The position numbers and the translations under genes are program-made. This document shows positions 45,125 through 55,879 of a stretch of DNA of 64,000 nucleotides, piece by piece. Each line of letters starts with the position of its first letter. The first letter of the stretch is position 1. The DNA comes from Volucella zonaria (taxonomy: Eukaryota > Arthropoda > Insecta > Diptera > Syrphidae). The notes under the pieces were generated by a model. The model saw only the letters and a program-made list of their open reading frames with translations. It ran no database searches and was not told the DNA's origin. The stretch is taken from NCBI GenBank assembly GCA_963966105.1, contig OZ014534.1, positions 2,277,178-2,341,177 of the forward strand, read 5' to 3'.

Positions 45125-46801
45125 ATGAGACCATTTCCCCATAAGCATATCGAGTTAGACTCCGGGAGATCCAGAAATGAAGAAACTCCCTTACGTCACC
45201 TTGATAAAGTGTTGATTGACATTAAAGCTATGTGTTCTGCGCAGGTTATTTCCAACCAAAAAACCTACGAGATGATAAACTCCCTGCGGGACGACATAGA
45301 CATTCATTTTCAGTCCTCGTCACACAAACAACTCTCTGGCAAGCACTGTGATCCCATGCTCGAAGTTATCTTCGATAAAGTGAACGATGTCGGCGACGAA
45401 CTTACTGCGACTCGATCCCTCGTATGCGATATTGAACATCACATCGCAACAATAAACAGCAAAATCGTTGATACACAAAACTTGCCGCAGCCTTACCAGA
45501 ATGTTCCCTACAATACATCACTCATGGCTGAATTAATGGAACCTGAAGTGGATTCACGCTCACCCCCACATATAAGTCATCTGCAGACGGTTCAACCCAC
45601 TGATTCCTGCGAAGTTTCTTCCAACTTAACAGCAGAAAATATTTCTATATCAGCTCCTCCAATCGCTGCCCCACGGAAGCTTATCAGTCATTTTAATTCA
45701 ACTTGGACACCTTCCGAATGGCAACGTAGACTTGATAAGCTTGCTTCGAAGAATCAATTGGTCACTACGCTTCTTATCAAAGGCGCCCCCCCAAACGCTG
45801 ATGTTGATTGGATCTCAAATTTCTTCGAAAAGAAATATGGCATTACCATTAGCCACTGCAATTTGCTTCCTACATCTTACCACAAAAGCAAGCGCAGCTT
45901 CAAGCTCAATCTTCCAACCAAGTATGAATGGTTATTCCATAATCCTGCCAGCAACAATTTCAATCTTGGAAAGATGCATGTCTGCAAATGGTTGGAAAAT
46001 AAGCCCAAGAAGCAGGATAAAGCCAAGCAGTCCGTTATACCTAAACCAACAAATAAATTAGTAAATAAATCCAATTTGCCAAAACCCACCTCCTCTTCCC
46101 ACAACAAACCCAGCTCCAATTGGAGTTTTAAAACAACAATTTTTCCTAATTTTAAGCCGCCCACCCAAACTCCAACTCCCCCTATTCCACCTCAAATCAA
46201 GCCCCAACGTCAACGTGTCTCTTTCGACTTAACCCCTACAACTCAAACTCCTGCCACTAAAACTCCCACCATTCAACCCCTAACACACACGCCTTTCCCT
46301 AATTTCGACCTCAGAACTGGAGCTAAGTATCCCAATTTCATCAGTTCTCACATTTTAAACCCTATTTCAGAAAAACCAGCCGTTGCGACACCGAACTCAT
46401 TAACCACTCCCTCTTCTATTGACCCCCTTTCGCCACCCACTGTTAAATTAACGCAGCAAACTAGCGATACCACCGAATGTCGCTATGCGCTCTCTAGGCT
46501 TAGAGATAAAAAGATATATGAGAATATACGTCTATATCTCGCCTATCTGCACGATAAATCCGACTCGGTGTGCTACGAGGGTAAAACAAAAACAAGCGTC
46601 ATGGTTTCTATCCAGCAGGAAGGCCTCCCTACAGACGTTACCAGTCTCAGGAAACTTTATATAAAGTATCACGAGATTTTCAATACGCCCCCCCAAAAAG
46701 TTGCAGACGATCTTGCCGCTCTTCGCCACTATGTACACTCTAAAAGAGTCTCACACCTCCAACGCAGTCGCCTTGACCATGATAAATTTTTTCGACCCTA
46801 A
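45125..46801 (+). CDS. LINE ORF1 protein, 558 aa, intact
   Basis: The longest intact frame in the window. The first ATG lies in a purine-rich context (AGAAAATGAGA). Residues 25-130 are helix-prone with coiled-coil character, and 205-285 form a compact conserved-looking block (TTLLIKGAPPNADVDWISNF, then GITISHCNLLP) that may be an RRM-like RNA-binding fold. Residues 290-450 are Pro/Thr-rich and likely disordered, and 455-545 form a C-terminal helical block (ALSRLRDKKIYENIRLYLAY). The stop (46799-46801) overlaps the start of ORF2 (ATG at 46779) by 23 bases. It would bind the LINE RNA. There is no zinc knuckle, unlike the Jockey ORF1 at 52980. The role is inferred from position. Confidence 0.8.
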   Translation: MRPFPHKHIELDSGRSRNEETPLRHLDKVLIDIKAMCSAQVISNQKTYEMINSLRDDIDIHFQSSSHKQLSGKHCDPMLEVIFDKVNDVGDELTATRSLVCDIEHHIATINSKIVDTQNLPQPYQNVPYNTSLMAELMEPEVDSRSPPHISHLQTVQPTDSCEVSSNLTAENISISAPPIAAPRKLISHFNSTWTPSEWQRRLDKLASKNQLVTTLLIKGAPPNADVDWISNFFEKKYGITISHCNLLPTSYHKSKRSFKLNLPTKYEWLFHNPASNNFNLGKMHVCKWLENKPKKQDKAKQSVIPKPTNKLVNKSNLPKPTSSSHNKPSSNWSFKTTIFPNFKPPTQTPTPPIPPQIKPQRQRVSFDLTPTTQTPATKTPTIQPLTHTPFPNFDLRTGAKYPNFISSHILNPISEKPAVATPNSLTTPSSIDPLSPPTVKLTQQTSDTTECRYALSRLRDKKIYENIRLYLAYLHDKSDSVCYEGKTKTSVMVSIQQEGLPTDVTSLRKLYIKYHEIFNTPPQKVADDLAALRHYVHSKRVSHLQRSRLDHDKFFRP

Positions 46802-46902
46802 AAAGTCATGCAAAAACCTCCCTCTCACCTTCTATTACCAGAACGTAAGAGGACTCCGTTCCCACGCTGTTTTCCGTCAATCTCATGCTCTCCCATTTGC
46901 TA

Positions 46903-48138
46903 CGAGGGGCGTTCAACATATTTATCAAGTAACACTATTATTTTAGTGCATTCATGTAAAATTTCATATAAATGTGATTATTAATTCGCGTTTTATCTCT
47001 AGTTAAACAGAATCATAATGGCAACTGAGACGATGATGGTGAAAATTGAGCATCGCGCTGTAATTAAATTTCTCACTAAGCAAGGAAAAAGTCAAAAAAC
47101 CATTCATGAAGAGATGGTGGCTGTTTACCAGGGTTCCGCACCTTCATTATCAACTGTGCAAAAGTGGTCAAGTGAGTTCAAGAGAGGCAGAGAGAGCATT
47201 GAAGACGACCTCCGCTCCGGCGCCCCGGCTACTGCTTGTACGGGAGAAAGAATCAAAGAAGTCGAAAAACTTGTTCTTGAGGATGCCTGAATAAAGGTGA
47301 AAATGATGGCAGAGATCACCAAGCTTTCAATTGGTACCATTCACACCATTCTTCACGACCATCTTAACCTTTCAAAGGTCAGTGGAAGGTGGGTGCCACG
47401 AATGCTCACAGCGCCTCAGAAAAAAGTGAGAATCGCATGCTGTAGAGAGCTTTTGGAGATGTGTAGTGAGAACGCGGACGGTGTTATGGATCGAATTGTT
47501 ACTGGGGACGAAACATGGGTCCACCACTATGACCCTGAAAGCAAACAAGAGTCCATGCAGTGGCATAAAAACAGACCCCCTGAAGAAGTTCAAAGTCACT
47601 CCGTCTGCCGGGAAGCTCATGGCCACAGTTTTTTGGGACTCAAAGGGAATCTTGCTCATTGAGTACAAAAAAAAAAAAGGTGAAACCATCAACGCCACAT
47701 CCTACGCTTCCACTTTGCATAATTTGCGGGAGGAAATTAAAAAGAAAAGACGGGGTAAACTCGCAGCGGGTGTGTTGCTTCTTCATGACAACGCTCCTGT
47801 TCACACGGCGCGAGTTTCCAAGGTTGCTGCGCGAGATTGTGGTTTCGAAGAAATCCAACAACCACTCTATAGTCCAGACCTTGCCCCTAGTGATTATTTC
47901 CTGTTTCCGGATTTGAAAAAATGTCTTCGTGGAAAAAGATTTTAGGATGATGAAGAACTCAAGTCGGTATTTTGCAGAGAAAGAGGAAATTTATTTCTTT
48001 GAGGGTTTAAAAAAGCTTATCTCAAGATGTAATAAATGCATTGATGTTAAGGGAGATTATATTGAAAAATAAAAACAATTTAAATTGAATTCGCATTTTT
48101 CTTCATATCGATACCGAGAATATATTGAACGATCCTCG
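46903..48138 (+). mobile_element. Mariner (DD34D), copy 2, in LINE ORF2
   Basis: The left end is CGAGGGGCGTTCAACATA and the right end is TATTGAACGATCCTCG. TA at 46901-46902 and 48139-48140 is the target duplication. It is 1236 bp. Ignoring it and one TA, the ORF2 frame continues without shift. Confidence 0.95.
47018..48060 (+). pseudogene. Mariner DD34D transposase, stop plus frameshift
   Basis: The protein is almost identical to the copy at 38443. An added TGA at 47288-47290 replaces a CGA codon of the other copy. The shared frame change lies near 47575 in the same ACAGACCCCCTG context. Catalytic motifs TGDETWVHHYDPE, LLHDNAPVHTA and SPDLAPSDYFLFP are all visible across two frames. It is inactive as it stands. 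Confidence 0.92.
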
Positions 48139-50896
48139 TATCTATGCTCTGGCCGAAACTAATCTTATCCCCAACATAAAAAACCAGGAGTTATTCCCTC
48201 CTTCTTTTAATGTTTTTCGGGATGATGATCGCGCACCCCCCTTTATTGAATCCCCTTGTCGAGGCGTCCTACTGGCTATTCACAACAGCTTGGACTCCTC
48301 TCTCGTTGCAACATCATCCTCTCCTAAGCTCGACTTTGTGTCGGTTAAAATAACCCTCACTCGTAGATGCTTGTACGTTATGTGTTGTTACATTCTTCCG
48401 GCGCAACCTATCAATCCTACCAACTTGCTATTGCAGCAATTGACAATTTGATCGACTTATCAGAAACGCTTGATGATATCATTATCTTCGGCGATTTTAA
48501 TCTGCCTCAGCTGAAGTGGACTCCATCTGAAGACCTATCTTTTTTCATCGCTTCCAATCCCATTTCTACTAAGGAATACCTATTCTTAGATCGGCTAACA
48601 GACTCTAGTCTATGCCAAGTCAGTGGCGTTTCCAACTATATGGAAAGGCAATTAGACCTTATCTTCACAACTGATCCCATCAATTCCTCAGTATCGTGTT
48701 GTCCCCTATCTCTTTCAACTATTGATAACTTTCATCCTCCACCTCATCTCTCATTTTTCCACAACTCTCCCTTTCAGTCGCCTCCCCCCGCAGTTCTATT
48801 TTCTTACAATTTTCACAAAGCTAATTTCCGTAAAATTAATACCTATCTAAGCAGTGCTTCTTTTGAGTTTACCAATCTATCTCTGTTTGATGCCCTCTCC
48901 ATTTTTTACAGAGAAATATTCAAATCCATCTCCCTTTAGGTGCCTTACTCCCGCCATAAAACTTCTTCTACATCCCCTCCTTGGTATAATCGTCGACTTC
49001 GCTCTCTACGAAACAAAAGAAACAAGTTATGGGCGGTATTCCTTCGCACCCACTCTTCTTCCGACTATTCAAATTATCTAGGTACATATCTTCATTTCAT
49101 TGAACTCTATAACTCTCTCTAACAGCGCTACCTAAATAGTGCGCAAACCAATCTCATAAATGACCCCAAGTCCTTTTTTCAATTTGTCAATTGCAAAAGT
49201 AAGACTGATGGTTATCCTTCCTCCCTCGCTTTCGAAACCAAAACTTCATGTGATCCTCCTACCATCGCCAACTTTTTTGCTACATTTTTCAAGTAATCAT
49301 TTGCCAACAACTCCTTCGTACCAGATCCCTCTTACTTCAATGATCTACCAAATTTCTCTATTGGTGCCTTTCTCACTCAAAATTTCGATCCTGCAGTTAT
49401 TGAAGAAAAGTTACAAAATCTTAAGGATGAATTTGTACCTGGCCCAGACGGACTCCCCGCCATGTTTCTTCAGAAATGCTCTTACAACCTGTCTCTACCC
49501 CTTTCCTACCTTTTTCGTCTATCGCTTACACAGGGTGAATTTCCCCAGATTTGGAAGACCTCTTTTATAATCCCAATACACAAAAAGGGATCTAAGCATG
49601 AAGTTACCAATTATCGTCCCATTGCTAAACTCTCTCATATACCCAAACTCTTTGAAAGCATTTTATACGAAGTCTTAAGCTTCAAATGCAAGCCCTTTAT
49701 TTCACCCCGACAACATGGTTTTCTAAAAGGTAGATCAACTACCACAAATCTAGTTGAATTCGTGTCTTTTGCACTCTCAGCCTTAGAAAATGGCAAAAAA
49801 ATCGATGTTATCGCAACAGATTTCACTAAAGCGTTTGATAAGATATCTCATAAATTGATCCTTTTCAAATTGTCTGCTCTCGGCTTTGAGCCGCTCTTTT
49901 TAAAATGGATTTCTTCTTACCTGGTAAACCGATATTATAGTGTTCGGTTTAGATCCGCCCTTTCTGTTCCATTCCTGGCCTCATCTGGAGTTCCACAAGG
50001 CAGTCATCTTGGGACTCTTCTCCTCATTCTTACTATCAACGATGTTGAGAGTGTCATTAAGCACTCCTCCCTCTCCCTTTACGCTGACGACACAAAATTT
50101 TTTAAATCTATTTCCTCTCCCCAGGACTCTGCCCTTCTTCAAGAAGACCTTGATCGGTTTTCAATCTGGTGCCTCAAAAACTGCCTAGAACTTAGTATAG
50201 CCAAATGTCAATTTATAACTTTCTCACGTCAATACAACCCGTCTCCTCCCCGACTTTATTTTCCCCATGGTCAACCAATTCCCCTGGTTCAGTCTTTTCA
50301 AGACCTTGGCATATTATTCGACAGTGAGCTTAATTTCCGTTCGCATATCGATAAGATGATCCTCAAAGCCAACTCATCACTTGGCATTATTAAGCGGTGG
50401 TCCAAGGAATTTTCCAACCCGTATGTAACCAGATCTCTCTATGTTACCTTTGTTCGCCCCCTGCTTGAGTATGCCAGTCAAGCTTGGTCCCCCTTTCACC
50501 GGGTTCATGTTCCCCGAATCGAGGGTATATGCTCTCCGTGGTCTGCCATGGAACGACCCTTTAATCTTACCTCCCTATCAAGACCGCCTCAAACTTCTAA
50601 ATATGAATTCGTTAGAAGAACGTAGGAATATTGCTGACGTTCTTTTCATTCATCGTCTTCTCTCAGGTTCCATCGACTGTGCATCCATTTTGAACTCCAT
50701 TTCCTTCAATACCAACCCCCGCAATCTACGTTGTCCTCGTCTCTTCTATCTACCGGTCCACCGCACCTCTTATGACTCCAACGAACCTATCTCCCGAATG
50801 CTCCGAAAGGTCAACTCGAACCTCTCCCTTTTTCATTTCCACCTGAGCACTCCTCGTCTCAAACAAGATCTCCTCCATCACTTCCTTGGTCACTAG

Positions 50897-50992
50897 CTCT
50901 TAAGTCTTTCTGTTAGTTTTTAAGTTAGATTAAGCTTGTATTAAGCCAATAAAAATGGGGGCCACAGCCCCCACCAAAATTAAATTAAAAAT
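50897..50992 (+). promoter_or_regulatory. LINE 3' UTR with AATAAA and hairpin
   Basis: After the ORF2 stop come AATAAA (50948-50953) and a 7-bp stem TGGGGGC/GCCCCCA with a 4-base loop (50956-50973), then A/T-rich sequence. A 3'-terminal hairpin could be the structure recognised by the element's own RT. The 3' border is not certain because no clear poly(A) follows. Confidence 0.6.
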
Positions 50993-51059
50993 AAGGGTTT
51001 GTGGGAAATACGAGTATAATACTCGTACTAGAGTTGGATTCTGAACTGATTAAGCACCT

Positions 51060-51830
51060 TGATCACAAGCAGTTTGGAATCGTATCGGCAGTAAAAAAAA
51101 AATACATACTAATGAACAATTAACACAAATTCAAGCGGAGGTGTATGCTACAAAAGAAAAAAATCTTATTGTGGACAAGAAAGTGTCAACCGTGGACAGG
51201 GAGCTCCGGTGGAGAAATATAGTCATAAGAGGAATATCAGAATCCGAAAACAATTCTAAAGAACTGAAAAAGATGGAACTGATTCCCCTAAATTCCTGTA
51301 CAGATGATAAAACCCCATTGCCGGATATAGACTATATTATGCGCATAGGAATACGGCACCAAAATCCTGCCAAAGTTGCACTAATATTATAGAGGTAATC
51401 CTCAACTCCTAAACTCATATCCATGCGAAACAAAACAAAACTCAGTTCTCAAAAATGTATATTACGAGTAGATGATGACTTTATCAAAAAAGTAGCGAAT
51501 ACTAGAAGAATATTACGTAAAAAAGCAAATGATTTCGGAAATGAAGGAGCAGTTGTTAACATCAAGTCTGACAATATCATAATTAATAAGAAACTATTTA
51601 CGCTGCAACAGCTGGAAGATGAGGAGAATAGGGAAAGATGAGAAAAATCTTTACACGACAGAAAGTCTATACCAGATTACTTCGCCTCAATGTACGGTCA
51701 TACACAAAAAGCGGAGAAACAAACAACAGAATCGGGAATGAAAAAATTCAACACCGACGCTCTCGATCGGTAAGTTTTTCACTACAATTAGGTCTGAAAA
51801 TAGTAAGAGTTGACGAATAACTCAAAGAAG
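51060..51830 (+). pseudogene. L1-type ORF1 protein fragment
   Basis: Two frames together show the pattern of the L1/Tx1-type ORF1: RNIVIRGISESENNSKELKK with PDIDYIMRIG (RRM-like domain), then DDFIKKVANTRRILRKKAN and NIIINKKLFTLQQLEDEEN (C-terminal domain). Stops near 51390 and 51640 separate them. Such proteins are trimeric RNA chaperones. A LINE endonuclease follows at 52010, consistent with ORF2 of the same element. Confidence 0.65.
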
Positions 51831-52260
51831 TCCCAGTCTCTCACCAATACGAATCAGCATATCTTCAAGAAAACGAGTAAAAAAAAGAAAATAACCGAAT
51901 ATACGAGTATACGTATGCATTCACGTATAATAATAATTTTGAAATATGTATTAATGGAATAAAAAAATATTGGATTAAATTTAATTCTAAGTTTTGATAT
52001 ACTATGTTTAAATGAAACCTAGATTTTAGATCACACAAAACAAACTTCATTTATGATATTTGAGGACTATAAAAAGTTTTATTCGTATGCAACCAAAGAT
52101 AAGTCAAGAGGAAGAGTAGAAGGTGGAATACAATTTTTCGTGAAACACCCAGCAAAATACGATGTTCTGCGAGAGGTCGGTAAAACAAAACTATGAATAA
52201 TACTATATAATATACTTTCCATGTTGGGTCCGTCTAAAGAAATGGAAGATAAAACATGCT
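51831..52260 (+). pseudogene. LINE endonuclease fragment following L1-type ORF1
   Basis: After an AT-rich stretch, a plus-strand frame (52010-52190) reads LNETWILDHTK, then FMIFEDYKKFYSY, then GRVEGGIQFFVKHPA. This is the N-terminal half of an APE-type endonuclease. Stops break it. It is probably ORF2 of the element whose ORF1 lies just upstream. Confidence 0.6.
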
Positions 52261-52639
52261 GCGAACTGATCCAAGATCAATTAGAATATTTACAGAATAA
52301 CTACTTCGGATGTCAACGCAACGACACACTGAAAGCATCGGTTCCCACTCAGTCGTTCATAGATATCCGTGGAGAACAGACGTGTTTCGGCTTTTGTTTT
52401 GATATGAACAAATAACACATTTTACGGTGATGAAGGTCACTACATAGGAGTAGAAAATAGCTTCCCATCCTAGGCTGCCTCTGTGTCAGATGACGAAGAG
52501 GACGAGGTCGAATCTCTTAACAATAACATCAAGCACCTACATAAAAAGTGCTTTCTATAAAAGCAAAGCAAGTATTGTAGCAAGGAGGGAGATGGAGAAA
52601 CAGCAAGAACTCCAAAACCCCAAAACAAAGTATAAACGT
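52261..52639 (+). other. Unassigned stretch before Jockey ORF1
   Basis: No firm gene call. Low-similarity sequence between the endonuclease fragment and a CAA-rich part of a Jockey ORF1. Confidence 0.4.
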
Positions 52640-52860
52640 GGATCTACAACAACAACAAAAACAAAAACAGCCGCTAAAACAACACAAAAACACAGAAGCC
52701 GGCACAAGTACCAACGAAGAAAGATGCACAACCACAGCCTAAGCATAAGGTGCAAAAACAACTACTGCAACAAAAATCGCAACAACAACAACAACAGCTG
52801 CTGAAGCAGCAGTAGAAGCAACAACAACAACAACAACTACAGAAATCAACTAAGCCACGG
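52640..52860 (+). repeat. CAA/CAG-rich low-complexity tract
   Basis: Runs of ACAACAACAAC and AACAGCAG are interspersed over about 220 bp. In one frame this reads as a Gln/Thr-rich region directly before the KPRVPPINIFN block of Jockey ORF1. It probably encoded the low-complexity N-terminal part of that protein. Confidence 0.75.
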
Positions 52861-53517
52861 GTACCTCCAATAAACATATTCAACATGGAGTTGAAAGAAA
52901 CAGTAGAATTATAGTATGTAAGTCGGCCATAAGCAATAGTTTTTACATAAAGAGAGTTAGCTTAGATAGGCACGCGATCCACAGCAAAATTAAAAGTTTA
53001 GTGAAGGATTCTCCCTGAAGGGGAGCTGCTGAGGGTGTTAGAACCGTCCACTGATCCGGAGGAGCTTCTTGCACTGCTGAAAGAGAAGGAGTGCGAAGAG
53101 CTCAAATTCGTAGGGGTTAAGCAATTCGTCACGGCTAGAGCCAAAAGGGAGAAGCAGAAACCACCGTTTTTCCTGGCTAAACTAAGTCCCAACTGCAAAC
53201 TGGATGGGCTAAGGACTATAAAAGTCCTAGACTACCAGGTTGTAAACTGGGAAAAATTAAAGAGGAGTGAAAACATTTTTCAATGTGTTCGTTGCCAGAG
53301 GGTCGGGCACACTGCGTCGAACTGCGAAATGCAGCCTCGATGCGTGAAACGCCAACTCTCCTGCGCGTTATGTAGGAACACGGGACACACAGCAAATTAT
53401 CGGGGTTGTAATAAATTCCGATACATCGAAAGAGTAAATCTCGTGCAGGTACAAACACCAGCCGTTAATCCCCACGTTACGTACGCCCAAATGGCGGCAG
53501 GTAGAGGGAATACGTAA
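52861..53517 (+). pseudogene. Jockey ORF1 (gag-like) with zinc knuckles
   Basis: KPRVPPINIFNMELKETV (52850-52905) is the conserved start of the C-terminal half. After stops, the open frame from 53035 carries a PRE_C2HC-type region (LKFVGVKQFVTARAKRE, then PPFFLAKLSPNCKLDGL). It then has the knuckles CVRCQRVGHTASNC and CALCRNTGHTANYRGC. The frame ends at 53515-53517. It would bind the element RNA through the knuckles. Confidence 0.85.
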
Positions 53518-53569
53518 ACAAGCAAAGGTAGCTTCTCAGGCAGGTGGCTCAGCTTCAGCGTCTAGAATA

Positions 53570-54435
53570 GTGTAGATCTGCAAGGCCTAACGCACCTCCA
53601 GTCGTAATGGGTACGTAGATGGCAGAGCAAACCCTGAAGGTTCTTGCAGTGAATCTTAAGTCATGACTAGGTTCGAACGAACAGCCATACAGTTTAAGTT
53701 GATTAAAGACCAAGCTCGTGATGTGCTTTTGGTTAGCGAAACAAAACTTACCAAACGACACGAAATGAGGCACGGAAGATATAAAATAGTACGAAGACAC
53801 CAACCAAACTCCAACTTCAAGGAGGAGACGTTGCGCTCTTTCTAAGAAAAGAACTGCGTTTTAAAGGAGTATATAGTCGTGTAGTACGTAGGTTCCAAGT
53901 CCTGGACGCAGGCGCCGTGTACATCCCTCTCCGTATTGGAAAGAGATTATACGAGTACATGGTGTCTATTTATGTACCTAAGGCTACTCAGTCCACCTTA
54001 TTGATTTCAGAGCTCGAGACACGTTGTCGATTACTAAGACTGGAATTGGAGGAATTTACTTCGTTATCGGCGGAGATTTCAACGGCAAACATAGAGATTG
54101 GGGAAATAATACACCAAATCCTAGAGGGAACCTACTATTCAATTGGTGGGGTCAGAACAGTTTAATGTGCCGGCTCATCCTTAAGGAGATGGATAGTCCG
54201 GCGTTTCTTGACACGGATTTTAATTGGATCTCCTGCTGTTCGACACACGAATTTACCTGACATGCAATAACCAATATACCATAAATTTTCTATGCACTTT
54301 TATGTTTGACAGTGACCATTGCGGTCTGAGTATCGAAATAACCGTTCCGAACGAAACTGCGGAATTGGATGAATTTGTTCAAAGGCATTCCTACAACTAT
54401 AGTAGGGTGCGTTGGACCACTTCTCCACAACACTG
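53570..54435 (+). pseudogene. Jockey ORF2 endonuclease
   Basis: Endonuclease blocks lie in three frames: FKLIKDQARDVLLVSETKLT (near 53697-53750), YIPLRIGKRLYEYMVSIY (53920-53973), then FVIGGDFNGKHRDWGNN followed by PRGNLLFNWW (54060-54150). SDHCGLSIEI near 54310 marks the catalytic C-terminal His. The RT is missing at this place. A linker fragment of the same type occurs at 55290-55400 beyond other insertions. Confidence 0.82.
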
Positions 54436-54489
54436 ACGAGAGCACTGTGCTCGACCAAACACACCTGAGTTTCAAACCACTACATCACA

Positions 54490-54595
54490 AACTTTCCTTT
54501 CTCCTCCTTCTATCTTTCCGCCCGCGCCAAGGCAACAGTATAAGGGTATTAATAACCCCTTAGGCGCGCGTAAATTATAAAAAAAAAAAAATTAT
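54490..54595 (+). mobile_element. 3' end of the CR1-like LINE, very short copy
   Basis: TTTCCGCCCGCGCC, AAGGGTATTAATAAC and GGCGCGCGTAAATTATAAAA with a 13-A tail match the 3' end of the element at 24188 (in inverted sense there). It is a severely 5'-truncated insertion on the plus strand. Confidence 0.75.
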
Positions 54596-55260
54596 TTGCT
54601 GGTTAAATTGTTTCCTTTTTTCAATACAAAGGCGTTTAAAATATTTATTTGCTTCTGCATAGAGTTCCTTGGAATAGTTGAAATTTTCTTTCCCTAGGCG
54701 TCTTAGAAGTGTCATTGATCTTTTTCTTGCCTTTATACAGTTACTATCGAACCACTTCTGCTTTCCTACCACTTTACGTCTTGTATTACCGCTAAGCGGC
54801 ATAGAACTTTTTATAATTTGTGTTAGACCGTCGATGTTGAGAGTTGTATTGTGTTCCATCAGATTCAAAAGCTCGGTGTTCAAATTATTCTGATTAGTGG
54901 AACGAAAACGGTCATTCCAAGCCACCTTCGGAAGAAGAGCCAGTTGCGCTGAGTTTGCCGTAACTCCTGCCTTCAAAGTAGTGCATGAAATTTCTAAGGG
55001 CATATGGTCGGAGAATGTTTGAGCAGCTATTGAAAAATCGCTGACTATTGAGCACCAATTTCAAGTCACCAAACAATAATCTATAACGGAGCACGATGTT
55101 CCATGGATGAAAGTATGTTCACCATTTACGTCGCCTTTACAACTACCATTTAAGATCTAGCAGTAATACGCATCAGCAATTTCAATAATTTTAGAGCCCT
55201 TAATATCGCAAAATTCATCTTTAGAATTTCGAGCTGCATTTATAATCGATGGCACAGGTC
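54596..55260 (-). pseudogene. LINE endonuclease end and linker
   Basis: On the minus strand the C-terminal endonuclease (55240-54980) has NGEHTFIHGTS, SVIDYCLVT and FSDHMPLEISC. It is followed by a linker (54980-54596) with KQKWFDSNCIKARKRSM and YAEANKYFKRLCIEKRK. RT is absent. The clade is unresolved. Confidence 0.7.
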
Positions 55261-55289
55261 TACTTATAAAATTATTTTGCGATTACCAG

Positions 55290-55400
55290 CTAGGAGAAGG
55301 TCCGTCGATCCTAAGAGCTTAAGCAGATCACGTACCACGACCTGGAAAATCGAGTCCTTGTGCGCAATTTCTACGTTCGAAATAAAATAGTGAACTGACG
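55290..55400 (+). pseudogene. Jockey-like ORF2 linker fragment
   Basis: ACCTGGAAAATCGA and TTCGAAATAAAATAGTGAAC match the inverse of 22600-22530. One frame reads LENRVLVRNFYVRNKIVN, close to the linker at 22691-22458. It could be the continuation of the Jockey copy at 52861-54435, separated by the pieces at 54490-55260. Confidence 0.65.
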
Positions 55401-55879
55401 ATTTGAGAGATTATAAGAAAAATTTAAAAAAATAAATAAAAAAGGTAAAAAAAAAGATTGAAAATAAAAAAAATAAAAAAAAATTATGAAAGAACAAAGA
55501 GATGGGTAGATTTCTCTAAAAACAATTTTTTTTATGATATATATAATAAGCTGATTAAGATTTATTTATAAGAATATAAGTAGATATAATAGTTTATAAG
55601 TTTTAGTTTTAAGTTTTTATAAAAAAAGTCCATGTACTAAGTTTTTTCACTAAACAAAATTGTTTTCTTAGTTTTAGATAAATAAATATAGAAAAAAAAA
55701 TTGTAACTGCACGAAACGTCGAAAGACATAATTTGAGTATTAGGATTAACTTAGAGTGGCCGCGTGGCCCAATAAGTTAGCATAAGATGTATTTTAAGTC
55801 AATTAACCTAATATTTAAGCGTTTTGTTGTTTATTATATAAGAGTTAATTAATGAAAATAAAAAATGCATTTAAAATGA
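55401..55879. other. A-rich sequence, no gene recognised
   Basis: A long A-rich stretch (55410-55520) and AT-rich DNA. No frame or terminal repeat was supported. Confidence 0.45.

Larger units (their letters stand above)
46779..50896 (+). pseudogene. LINE ORF2: endonuclease and reverse transcriptase
   Basis: It starts at the ATG at 46779 with LTFYYQNVRGLRS, the usual endonuclease opening. It is interrupted by a mariner at 46902 and resumes in phase at 48139 (IYALAETNLI). GDFNLPQLKW is near 48490. There is a frame change near 48400-48450 and in-frame stops at 48937-48939, 49120-49122 and 49294-49296. RT blocks are FVPGPDGLPAMFLQK, NYRPIAKLSHIPKLFE, HGFLKGRSTTTNL, TDFTKAFDKISHK, SSGVPQGSHLG and YADD at 50080-50091. 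A second frame change near 50520 leads into the C-terminal domain (YALRGLPWNDP...SLEERR) ending at 50896. No RNase H was seen. CR1/Jockey group. Confidence 0.9.

Noticed and set aside
45877..46164. Leucine-rich minus-strand protein
   Set aside because: It is antisense of the Pro/Lys-rich part of the LINE ORF1.
52529..52886. Cysteine-rich minus-strand peptides
   Set aside because: They are translations of the complement of the CAA/CAG tract; poly-Cys/Phe strings arise from the simple repeat.
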